From contig CALAQT010000096.1 of assembly GCA_937888775.1 (NCBI GenBank), forward strand, positions 1-13,762: 13,762 bases of DNA, written 5' to 3'. The translations under genes and the position numbers were made by a program. This DNA is from an uncultured Actinomycetes bacterium (lineage in GTDB: Bacteria > Actinomycetota > Thermoleophilia > Solirubrobacterales > Solirubrobacteraceae). This document shows, piece after piece, positions 5,843-12,389 of the stretch. The notes under the pieces are model-generated. The model had not been told where the DNA came from, did no database searches, and saw nothing but the letters and a program-made list of their open reading frames with translations. Position 1 is the first letter of the stretch; each line of letters opens with the position of its first letter.

Positions 5843-6366
5843 TCCTGAGGTTCGCCGGCGGGTGCCTCCGCTGCCGCCGGGCCGGCGTCCTGCGCCGCCG
5901 TCGGTGCGAGGGCCTCGCCCGGCTCTGGGGCCGGCGACTCGGCGACCGGCTCCGGGGCGTCGGACGCCGCGCCGTTATCGGGCCCGTACAGCAGGCCTGG
6001 CTCGACTGCAGCCTCCGGTCGGCTGTAGCGGCGCTCGCGGACGCGGGCGCGCTTTCCGATCCGTCCTCGCAGGTAGTAGAGCTTGGCGCGCCGGACGTCG
6101 CCACGGGCCGCGACCTCGATCCGCTCGATCTTGGGTGAGTGCACCGGGAAAGTCCGCTCGACCCCGACGCCGAAGGACTGCTTGCGCACGGTGAACGTTT
6201 CACGCGCACCATGGCCCTGGCGCTTGATCACCACGCCCTCAAAGACCTGGGTGCGGCGGCGGGTGCCCTCTATCACCTGGAAGTGAACGCGCAGTCGGTC
6301 GCCGGCGTCAAACGCTGGTACGCGGCGCAGTTGGGCGCGCTCAAGGCTGTCGATCACGGTGCTCAT
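5839..6366 (-). CDS. rplS: Ribosomal protein L19 (bL19) with long Ala/Pro/Glu tail
   Basis: bL19 sits at the 30S-50S interface. Residues 1-115 are a standard L19: [59 protein letters not shown] and [17 protein letters not shown]. About 60 extra residues follow, rich in Ala, Pro, Glu and Gly (for example [20 protein letters not shown]), probably disordered and acidic. L19 is normally near 115 residues; tails of this kind occur in some actinobacteria. ATG at 6366. It follows trmD after 140 bp and overlaps lepB by four bases, so it may head a sub-transcript with the lepB pair and rnhB. Confidence 0.96.
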   Translation of the reverse strand: MSTVIDSLERAQLRRVPAFDAGDRLRVHFQVIEGTRRRTQVFEGVVIKRQGHGARETFTVRKQSFGVGVERTFPVHSPKIERIEVAARGDVRRAKLYYLRGRIGKRARVRERRYSRPEAAVEPGLLYGPDNGAASDAPEPVAESPAPEPGEALAPTAAQDAGPAAAEAPAGEPQE

Positions 6367-6469
6367 GGCATTGGTAGCGCTGGCCGCCCTTGTGACGGGG
6401 CGCTTCCGCGCGGACGAGGTTCAGGTCGAGCCGGCGCGCATGCGTCGGGTCCGATCCTTGCGGCGGCCT

Positions 6470-6475
6470 ATGGTA
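6470..6475 (-). promoter_or_regulatory. Possible -10 element (TACCAT) upstream of rplS
   Basis: In the 140-bp trmD-rplS gap the minus strand reads CGCTACCATAGG. TACCAT fits the actinobacterial TAnnnT pattern. It lies about 100 bp before the rplS ATG. No convincing -35 box is visible. The sequence CGCTACCA recurs at 6372-6379 just before the rplS start. Weak evidence. Confidence 0.22.
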
Positions 6476-6506
6476 GCGAACCGCCCGCCGCCTCTGATCC
6501 GCCAGC

Positions 6507-7223
6507 TCACGCGGGGTCTGGCAGATCGCTCTTCAGGCCGGCGGCAGCGGCGCGCGCGCTGCTCTGAGCCCGGCGCCACTGGCTGATCCGCGCATGGTGG
6601 CCAGACAGCAGGATCTCGGGCACGCGCCAGCCGCGGTACTCGGCCGGCCGCGTGTAGTGCGGATACTCGGGCGCGCCGTCCAGCGTCGCGCTGAAGGATT
6701 CCTCCAGCGCCGAGTCGGCATGGCCCAGCGCGCCGGGCAGCTTGCGCAGCACGGCGTCGCAGACCACCATCGCCGCCAACTCGCCGCCGGCCAGCACGTA
6801 GCGCCCGATCGACAGGCGGTCGGTGGTGAAGTGCTCCAGGATGCGTTCATCAAAACCCTCGTAGCGTCCGCACAACAGGGTCAGCGACGGCTCGCAGGAG
6901 AGCTGATCGACGAACGCGTCGTCGAGCACTCGACCGGCCGGATCGAGCGCCAGCACCCGGCGCTGGGAGCGCAGCGCCAGCGGGTCACACCCGTAACGCG
7001 CTCGCAGCGCCGCCTCCACCACATCGACCCGGAGCACCATGCCCGCTCCGCCACCGAACGGGGTGTCGTCGACCTGCCCGGCGCTCAGCGGCGTGTGGTC
7101 GCGGTAGTTGACGTACTCGATGCGGCTGCCGGCGGCGATCGCGTTGGCCACGTGACGCTGGGCCTCAAACCAGGCAAAGGCCGGCGGGAACAGCGTGAAA
7201 ACGTCGATCTGCACGGGCCTCAC
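6507..7223 (-). CDS. trmD: tRNA (guanine37-N1)-methyltransferase
   Basis: TrmD methylates G37 next to the anticodon using S-adenosylmethionine, preventing frameshifts. The SPOUT trefoil-knot motifs are present: DDTPFGGGAGMV (52-63), LLCGRYEGFDERI (116-128), SIGRYVLAGGELAAMVV (138-154), then RKLPGALG (Arg160) and HADSALEESF with catalytic Asp170. YPHYTRPAEYRGWRVPEILLSGHHARI near 187-213 is the usual substrate-binding C-terminal part. The length, 238 aa, is normal. The GTG start overlaps the rimM stop by four bases (GTGA), so the two are translationally coupled, the classic rimM-trmD arrangement. Confidence 0.97.
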   Translation of the reverse strand: MRPVQIDVFTLFPPAFAWFEAQRHVANAIAAGSRIEYVNYRDHTPLSAGQVDDTPFGGGAGMVLRVDVVEAALRARYGCDPLALRSQRRVLALDPAGRVLDDAFVDQLSCEPSLTLLCGRYEGFDERILEHFTTDRLSIGRYVLAGGELAAMVVCDAVLRKLPGALGHADSALEESFSATLDGAPEYPHYTRPAEYRGWRVPEILLSGHHARISQWRRAQSSARAAAAGLKSDLPDPA

Positions 7224-7720
7224 TGCTCGCCGAGGAAGCGCAGATCGATCTCGATCTTTCTAGTGTCGAGATCGACCCCGCGCACGGCGTCCTTGATCAG
7301 CGGCACCAGCAGCACCGGCCCCCCGCCCGCCCGGTCGACCTCCAGCACCTCGCACGAGGGCAGGGCCAGCAGTCGCCTGACCACCCCCACCGGCTGCCCG
7401 GCGTCGTGCACCGCACAGCCCTCCAGATCGTCCGCCCACCATTCGTCGACCTGCAGCGCGGGGGCGTGCTCACGTGAGATGAGCAGCTCCTGGCCGCTCA
7501 GCGCCTGGGCGTCGTCTCGAGCCTCGCAGCCGTCAAGGCGCAGGATCAACCCGCGCTCAAAGCCCGCTCGGCGCACGATCACGCGCTCGTGGCCGGAGAT
7601 CTTCACGCTGCGCCCCACCTGCAGCAGCTCGGGGCTGGAGCTGGTGACGTGGAAACTCCCGTCGAGTCCGTGCGGACGCCCGACGACACCGGCCCGCAGC
7701 CAGCCGCCGGCCGCCGACAT
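7220..7720 (-). CDS. rimM: Ribosome maturation factor RimM
   Basis: RimM helps assemble the head of the 30S subunit and binds ribosomal protein S19. The N-terminal RimM domain begins with the family signature LRAGVVGRPHGLDGSFHV (8-25). The C-terminal PRC-barrel runs from about residue 93 (DEWWADDLEGCAVHD) to the end, with VLLVPLIKDAVRGVDLDTRKIEID. The length (166 aa) is normal. The ATG at 7720 overlaps the khpA stop by one base (TGATG), showing tight coupling. Confidence 0.95.
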   Translation of the reverse strand: MSAAGGWLRAGVVGRPHGLDGSFHVTSSSPELLQVGRSVKISGHERVIVRRAGFERGLILRLDGCEARDDAQALSGQELLISREHAPALQVDEWWADDLEGCAVHDAGQPVGVVRRLLALPSCEVLEVDRAGGGPVLLVPLIKDAVRGVDLDTRKIEIDLRFLGEQ

Positions 7721-7956
7721 CAGGTGTCGACGATGTCCACGAACACGCGGCGCTTGTCCTTCACCGCGGCGGCCTTGATGACCGTTCGCAGCGCCGAGGC
7801 TGTGTGACCGCCGCGGCCGATCACGCTGCCGTAGTCATCCGGCGCGACCGACAGCTCGAGCACGAGCGTGCCGTCATCCTCTTGCACCTCGGTGATCTCC
7901 ACCTCGTCAGGACTGTCCACGAGCCCTCGCGCCAGGTACTCGAGCAGCTCCTTCAT
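7720..7956 (-). CDS. khpA: KH-domain RNA-binding protein KhpA (YlqC)
   Basis: A 78-residue single KH-domain protein. Related proteins bind RNA, often as a heterodimer with KhpB/Jag. The nucleic-acid-binding GxxG loop is GRGG at 47-50 in SVIGRGGHTASALRTVIKAAA. The ATG at 7956 gives MKELLEYLARGLVDSPDEV, the usual family start; upstream in-frame sequence overlaps rpsP and is not conserved in type. It is 8 bp after the rpsP stop and one-base coupled to rimM, matching the conserved rpsP-khpA-rimM-trmD order. Confidence 0.95.
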   Translation of the reverse strand: MKELLEYLARGLVDSPDEVEITEVQEDDGTLVLELSVAPDDYGSVIGRGGHTASALRTVIKAAAVKDKRRVFVDIVDT

Positions 7957-7964
7957 GGCGATTG

Positions 7965-8207
7965 CTAGTGGATGCCCCGCGTGCTCAGCAGCTTGCGGAC
8001 CGTGTCGGTCGGCTGGGCGCCGCGCCCGAGCCATTCGCGGATCCGTTCCTCATTGAGAACGATCGTCGAGGGATCGGTTTGGGCGTTGTAGTGCCCCACC
8101 GTCTCGATCACGCGGCCGTCGCGCTTGGAGCGCTGATCGGCGACGACAACCCGCCAGATGGGGTTCTTGCGCCCGCCGATTCGTGTTAGTCGAAGTCTTA
8201 CCGCCAT
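7965..8207 (-). CDS. rpsP: Ribosomal protein S16 (bS16)
   Basis: bS16 is a small 30S assembly protein. The product begins MAVRLRLTRIGGRKNPIWRVVVAD and continues with GRVIETVGHYNAQTDP and ERIREWLGRGAQPTDTVRKLL, all family-typical. The ATG at 8207 gives an 80-residue protein of normal size; a further ATG 36 bp upstream would add a non-family extension. It is preceded by a 118-bp leader with two inverted repeats. Confidence 0.96.
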   Translation of the reverse strand: MAVRLRLTRIGGRKNPIWRVVVADQRSKRDGRVIETVGHYNAQTDPSTIVLNEERIREWLGRGAQPTDTVRKLLSTRGIH

Positions 8208-8237
8208 GTGCTCAAGCGAGGTTAGCGTGCCGCGCAG

Positions 8238-8307
8238 CGGCATGCCGCGTGGGATGCCATGCCGACCGCCCGATCCACTGCGTTGTGGGCCGCTCGAGTC
8301 CGAGCGG
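8238..8307 (-). promoter_or_regulatory. Two inverted repeats in the ffh-rpsP gap
   Basis: Stem 1 is CGGCATG at 8238-8244 with CATGCCG at 8258-8264 (13-base loop). Stem 2 is CCGCTCG at 8290-8296 with CGAGCGG at 8301-8307 (4-base loop), 18 bp after the ffh stop in the direction of transcription. Neither is followed by a T-run. They could act in attenuation, mRNA processing or translational control of rpsP, or stem 2 could be a weak terminator. GC-rich stems arise easily by chance at this composition. Confidence 0.4.
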
Positions 8308-8325
8308 ACTTGCGGTGGCGGCCGC

Positions 8326-9657
8326 TTAGCGGGCCTGGCGCATGATTGCGCCCAGGTCGGGCATCCGGCCCTGGGTGACCTGGCGCATCACCTTGCGCAT
8401 CTGCTCGAACTGCTTGATCAGCTGCTTTACCGCCTGCACGTTGGTGCCCGAGCCCTGGGCGATCCGCAGCCGGCGTGATCCCTTGATCAGCTCGGGGTGG
8501 CGGCGCTCATGGGGGGTCATCGAGAGGATGATCGCCTGTAGGCGATCGAACTCCCGCTCGTCGATCTTTACCCCGCGCAGTTCCTTGCCGATCCCGGGGA
8601 TCATGCCCAGCAGCGACTGCAGCGGTCCCAACTTGCGCACCTGGCGCAGCTGATCGAGGAAATCGTCGAGCCCGAACTCCTTCTGGCGGATCTTGCGCTC
8701 GAGCTCGGCCGCTTGCTGCTCGTCGTAGCTGCCCTGCGCCTTCTCGATCAGCGTCATCACGTCGCCCATCCCCAGGATCCGCTGAGCCATGCGATCGGGA
8801 TGGAAGCGCTCGAACTGATCGAGCTTCTCGCCGGTGGAGGCGAACAGGATCGGCTTGCCGGTGATCGCCTTGACCGACAGCGCCGCGCCGCCCCGGGCGT
8901 CGCCGTCGAGCTTTGACATCACCACGCCGTCGAAGTCGACCACGGCAGCGAACTGCTCGGCGACGTTGACCGCGTCCTGGCCGGTCATCGCGTCGACGAC
9001 CAGCAGGATGTCGTGCGGCGAGACCGCCTTCTTGATCTCGGCCAGCTCGGCCATCAGCTCCTGATCGACGTGCAGGCGGCCGCTGGTGTCAACGATCAGC
9101 ACGTCCTTGCCCTCCGTGAGGGCCCGGTCGCGCGCCCACTTGGCGATCTGGACCGGGCTGCGGTCGGTGCCCTGCTCGTAGACGGCGGCGCCCGCCTGGG
9201 TCCCGACCTTGATCAGCTGCTCCACGGCCGCGGGCCGGTAGACGTCGCAGGCGGCCACGGCCACCGATGAGCCGTGCTGCTCACGCAGGTAGCGCGCGAG
9301 CTTGGCGGTCGCGGTCGTCTTGCCCGAGCCCTGGAGCCCCGCCATCAGGACGACGGTGGGTGGATGGGGAGAGAACGAGAGCTCGCGGGCGGCTCCGCCC
9401 ATCAGCTCGGTCAGCTCGTCGGAGACGATCTTGATCACCTGCTGGCCCGGATTGAGCTGACCGACGATGCCGGCGCCCAGCGCCCGCTCCTTGACCGTGT
9501 TGGTGAAGCTCTTGACGACCTTGAAGTTGACGTCGGCCTCCAGCAGCGCCAGGCGGATCTCGCGCATCGCCACGGTGATGTCCTCTTCGGTCAGCGTGCC
9601 GCGACCGCGGACTTCGGCCAGCGTGGCTTGGAGCTTTTCGGCGAGCGAGTCGAACAT
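8326..9657 (-). CDS. ffh: Signal recognition particle GTPase Ffh
   Basis: Ffh binds SRP RNA and signal sequences on nascent chains and delivers them to FtsY at the membrane. The N domain spans about 1-90. The GTPase G domain follows with G1 GLQGSGKTT at 107-115, DVYRPAA at 138-144, G3 DTSGR at 190-194 and G4 SKLDG at 248-252, and then DARGGAALS. The methionine-rich M domain runs from about 320, with LLGMIPGIGK and GSRRLRIAQGSGT (SRP RNA-binding region), ending MRKVMRQVTQGRMPDLGAIMRQAR. At 443 aa it is full length. ATG at 9657, 20 bp after the SPFH gene. The SRP RNA gene is not in the window. Confidence 0.98.
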   Translation of the reverse strand: MFDSLAEKLQATLAEVRGRGTLTEEDITVAMREIRLALLEADVNFKVVKSFTNTVKERALGAGIVGQLNPGQQVIKIVSDELTELMGGAARELSFSPHPPTVVLMAGLQGSGKTTATAKLARYLREQHGSSVAVAACDVYRPAAVEQLIKVGTQAGAAVYEQGTDRSPVQIAKWARDRALTEGKDVLIVDTSGRLHVDQELMAELAEIKKAVSPHDILLVVDAMTGQDAVNVAEQFAAVVDFDGVVMSKLDGDARGGAALSVKAITGKPILFASTGEKLDQFERFHPDRMAQRILGMGDVMTLIEKAQGSYDEQQAAELERKIRQKEFGLDDFLDQLRQVRKLGPLQSLLGMIPGIGKELRGVKIDEREFDRLQAIILSMTPHERRHPELIKGSRRLRIAQGSGTNVQAVKQLIKQFEQMRKVMRQVTQGRMPDLGAIMRQAR

Positions 9658-9677
9658 CGGCGTTGACGGCTATCAGG

Positions 9678-10709
9678 CTACTCGCCGTGCTGGCCTGAAT
9701 TCTCGCCGATCGAGGCCGCCTGCTCGCTGATCGCGCGGGGTGCCTCGGTGACGCCGCCGGCCGGCTCGCTCGTCGGGGCCCGCTCAGCCACAGTACCGGC
9801 GGCACCGGCCCGCTCAGCCACGGTGCCGGCGACCTCGCCGTGGGTGCCGGCGGCGAACGCCTTGCCGATGCCACCGAAGGCATTGGCGAACTCCGAAGGG
9901 ATCACGAACACCTTGTTGGCGTCGCCCTGGGCGAGCGTCGGCAGCATCTGCAGGTACTGATAGCTGAGCAGCGCCTGGTCGGGATCGCCCTTGTGAATCG
10001 CCTCGAACACGGTCCCGATCGCCGTGGCCTCGCCTTCGGCGCGCAGGATCGCGGCGGTCTTGGCGCCCTCGGCCCTGAGCACCGCCGACTGCTTCTCGCC
10101 CTCGGCGGTGAGGATCTGGGACTGCTTGAAGCCCTCGGCGGTGAGGATCGCCGCGCGCTTGTCGCGGTCGGCACGCATCTGCTTCTCCATCGCCTCCTGG
10201 ATCGTGCCGGGGGGGTCGATCGACTTGATCTCGACGCGGTTGATGCGGATCCCCCATTTGCCGGTGGCCTCGTCCAGCACCCCGCGCAGGGTGGCGTTGA
10301 CGTGATCCCGGCTGGTCAGCGCGGTCTCCAGCGTCATACCGCCGACGACGTTGCGCAGCGTGGTCACGGTGATCTGCTCGATTCCCTGCAGCGGGTTGGC
10401 GATCTCGTAGGTCGCGGATTTGGGGTCAGTGACCGTGAAGTACAGGACCGTGTCGATCTGCACCACCAGGTTGTCCTCGGTGATCACCGGCTGGGGCGGG
10501 AACGAGACGACCTGCTCACGCAGGTCCAGCAGCGGCTTGAGGCGGTCCATGAACGGCACCAGGATCGCCAGGCCGGGCAGCAGGGTCCGGTTGTAGCGCC
10601 CGAAGCGCTCGACGATCCCGGCCCGGGCTTGGGGCACGATCCGCACCGTGCGAGCGGCCATGATCAGCAGGAAGACCACTACGACGACAGCGACGATTGT
10701 TCCAGCCAT
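9678..10709 (-). CDS. SPFH/band 7 membrane protein (stomatin/QmcA-like, 343 aa)
   Basis: A membrane-anchored scaffold of the stomatin/prohibitin family. After the ATG at 10709 a transmembrane segment MAGTIVAVVVVVFLLIMAA is followed by the SPFH domain (about 20-200), with IVPQARAGIVERFGRY, PGLAILVPFMDR, VQIDTVLYFTVTDP and RDHVNATLRGVLDEATGKWGIRINRVEIKSIDPP. A coiled coil with repeated ILTAEGxKQS/VLRAEGxKTA units follows at about 215-255. The C-terminus (about 305-343) is low-complexity and includes a 10-residue duplication AGTVAERAGA/AGTVAERAPT. The start is fixed by the strong Shine-Dalgarno AGGAGA that overlaps the nfeD stop (10710-10723); longer in-frame starts overlap nfeD. Pairing with NfeD is typical of the family. 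Confidence 0.93.
   Translation of the reverse strand: MAGTIVAVVVVVFLLIMAARTVRIVPQARAGIVERFGRYNRTLLPGLAILVPFMDRLKPLLDLREQVVSFPPQPVITEDNLVVQIDTVLYFTVTDPKSATYEIANPLQGIEQITVTTLRNVVGGMTLETALTSRDHVNATLRGVLDEATGKWGIRINRVEIKSIDPPGTIQEAMEKQMRADRDKRAAILTAEGFKQSQILTAEGEKQSAVLRAEGAKTAAILRAEGEATAIGTVFEAIHKGDPDQALLSYQYLQMLPTLAQGDANKVFVIPSEFANAFGGIGKAFAAGTHGEVAGTVAERAGAAGTVAERAPTSEPAGGVTEAPRAISEQAASIGENSGQHGE
9777..9831. repeat. 30-bp in-frame duplication in the SPFH gene tail
   Basis: GGCCCGCTCAGCCACAGTAC begins at 9777 and recurs with two changes at 9807, extending over 25 bases each. The spacing of 30 bp keeps frame and encodes the AGTVAERA repeat in the disordered C-terminal tail. Confidence 0.85.
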
Positions 10710-10720
10710 GCCCACGTCTC

Positions 10721-11152
10721 CTATTCCATGACGAGCGCCGTGGCGCCCTTGATCTGGACAACTTCCACCCGTGTCCCGCGCTCGTAGACCTGATCGTCGT
10801 CGAACGCCCGCGCGGTCCACACCTCCCCGTCGATCCTCACGCAGCCGACCCCCTCGCTGTTGACGATCCGTTCGAGCACGACCGCCTGCTTGCCGACCAG
10901 GGCCGCTGGCCCGGTGCGGATCTGGGGCGGCTCGCGCATGTGCGAGCGCGCGATCGGCCGCAGGACCGCCAGCGACAGCACCGACACGAGCAGGAACGCG
11001 ACCCAGGACGCTGCCGTGCCCACCCCGGCCACGTCGACGGCCGCGGCCAGCGCGGCGCCAAGGGCGAACGGGGCGAGGAAGAAACCGGTGGTGAGCATTT
11101 CACCGACGCCGAACACGCCGGCGGCAATAACCCATAGGACCCATCCGGTCAT
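10721..11152 (-). CDS. NfeD-like membrane protein with C-terminal OB-fold (143 aa)
   Basis: Short-form NfeD protein: two to three hydrophobic helices (about 4-66: MTGWVLWVIAAGVFGVGEML, then LAPFALGAALAAAVDVAG, then WVAFLLVSVLSLAVL), followed by a soluble OB-fold (about 80-143) with ALVGKQAVVLERI, GCVRIDGEVWTARAFDDDQVYERGTRVEVVQIKGATALV. The GDGEVWxA-type motif (here IDGEVWTARA) is the family hallmark. It has no ClpP-like protease domain. NfeD proteins act with SPFH partners in membrane domains or membrane quality control, and the partner is directly downstream here (10 bp gap before its ATG, with the SD inside the nfeD stop). ATG at 11152. Confidence 0.92.
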   Translation of the reverse strand: MTGWVLWVIAAGVFGVGEMLTTGFFLAPFALGAALAAAVDVAGVGTAASWVAFLLVSVLSLAVLRPIARSHMREPPQIRTGPAALVGKQAVVLERIVNSEGVGCVRIDGEVWTARAFDDDQVYERGTRVEVVQIKGATALVME

Positions 11153-11183
11153 GTAAACCGAGCTTAGCGCTCGAGGTCGGCGG

Positions 11184-12176
11184 TCAGGTCACCAGCGCAC
11201 GGGCGAATTCGTCGGCGTCGAACGGGCGCAGATCCTCCAGCTGCTCTCCGACTCCGATCAGCTTCACCGGGATCCCCAGCTCGTGGGCGATCGCCAGCGC
11301 GATCCCGCCCTTGGCGGTGCCGTCGAGCTTGGTCAGCGCCAGCCCGGTGACATCGATCGCCTCCGAGAACAGGCGCGCCTGGCGCAACCCGTTCTGGCCG
11401 GTGGTGGCATCGACGGTCAGCAGCGTCTCGTGTGGGGCATCGGGTATCTGCTTGGCGATCACCCGCCGGACCTTGGCCAGCTCGGCCATCAGGTGATCCT
11501 GGGTGTGCAGCCGGCCCGCGGTGTCGATGATCACCACATCGGCGCCGTCCCGAATCCCGGCAGCGATCGCGTCATAGGCGACCGAGCCGGGGTCGGCGTC
11601 AGGCTGGCCCTTGACGAAGGCCACGCCCGCGCGCTGGGCCCACACCTCGAGTTGCTCGACGGCAGCGGCGCGGAACGTGTCGCCGGCTCCCAGCACCACC
11701 GAGCGACCGAGCTCGCGGCTCAGGTGCCAGGCGAGCTTGCCGATCGTCGTGGTCTTGCCGGTCCCGTTGACGCCGGCCACCAGGATCACCGTCGGCTTGG
11801 CCAGCAGCTCGATCTTGTCGTCGCCGGTGCGGGCGATATCGGCCAGCAACTCGATCAGCCGATCCGACAGCGCCTGGCCGCCGGAGAGCTTTGACTCGGT
11901 CACCTCCTGCTCGAGCTGCGCCACGACCTGGGCCGTGGTCCGCGCGCCAACGTCGGCGTAGATCAGCGCCTCTTCCAGCCGCTCCCAGGTCTCGTCGGTG
12001 AGCTCCTCGAACAACGTCGCCTGGATCTCTGACTGCAGCGCCTGGCGGGTCTTGCGCAGGCTCTCGCGCAGCCGGGCAAAGCGCCCCAGGCGCCGCTGCG
12101 CAACCGCCGGCGCGCTCTCAGCGTCGGGCGGCGGCTCGCCTTCGATCACAAACAGATCTCGCCAGTCGCGTGCCAT
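11184..12176 (-). CDS. ftsY: SRP receptor GTPase FtsY
   Basis: FtsY docks SRP-ribosome complexes at the membrane; reciprocal GTP hydrolysis with Ffh releases the nascent chain to SecYEG. The product has a short acidic N-terminus (1-25) in place of the long A domain of E. coli. The N domain is at about 35-120, then the G domain has GVNGTGKTTT at 135-144, DTFRAAAVEQL at 166-176, DTAGR at 218-222, TKLDG at 282-286 and GTAKGG at 286-291. The C-terminus GVGEQLEDLRPFDADEFARALV is typical. At 330 aa it is complete. ATG at 12176; the 213-bp upstream region holds repeats and could carry its own promoter. Confidence 0.98.
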   Translation of the reverse strand: MARDWRDLFVIEGEPPPDAESAPAVAQRRLGRFARLRESLRKTRQALQSEIQATLFEELTDETWERLEEALIYADVGARTTAQVVAQLEQEVTESKLSGGQALSDRLIELLADIARTGDDKIELLAKPTVILVAGVNGTGKTTTIGKLAWHLSRELGRSVVLGAGDTFRAAAVEQLEVWAQRAGVAFVKGQPDADPGSVAYDAIAAGIRDGADVVIIDTAGRLHTQDHLMAELAKVRRVIAKQIPDAPHETLLTVDATTGQNGLRQARLFSEAIDVTGLALTKLDGTAKGGIALAIAHELGIPVKLIGVGEQLEDLRPFDADEFARALVT

Positions 12177-12181
12177 CGGGC

Positions 12182-12221
12182 GGCGACGTTATCAGCGCCG
12201 AGCGGCGATGCTATCGGCGTC
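12182..12221. repeat. Imperfect 18-bp direct repeat just upstream of ftsY
   Basis: GGCGACGTTATCAGCGCC (12182-12199) and GGCGATGCTATCGGCGTC (12204-12221) match at 14 of 18 positions and start 22 bp apart, about two helical turns. They lie 6-45 bp before the ftsY ATG. On the minus strand each contains GATARCRT, which may also supply a -10-like sequence. An operator role is only a possibility. Confidence 0.4.
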
Positions 12222-12251
12222 GCGACACGGGGTCACCGGCGAGGGTCGGCG

Positions 12252-12300
12252 GGGCCACCCGCCGCTGGGCCACCCACCGCTGGGCCACCCGCCGCTGGGC
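12252..12300. repeat. 15-bp tandem repeat, three copies, in the smc-ftsY gap
   Basis: GGGCCACCCGCCGCT at 12252-12266 and 12282-12296, with one base changed (A for G) at 12267-12281, then a partial GGGC at 12297-12300. It lies in the 213-bp non-coding gap after smc. No gene is supported here: the only in-frame peptide is a short GHPPL repeat on the plus strand. The period of 15 bp leaves frame unchanged, so decay of coding sequence cannot be excluded. Confidence 0.85.
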
Positions 12301-12389
12301 GCCCGGGCCACCGCCGCGGGGTCGGCTCGAGGTGGCCCTAGTGGAGCGTTGTCGAAACTCCTTTGCGCTCTGGTGGCCTCGACGCTGCG

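Noticed and set aside
7220..7223. Four-base gene overlaps as frameshift signals
   Set aside because: GTGA overlaps (here and at 5839-5842) are ordinary stop-start coupling; both flanking proteins are complete.
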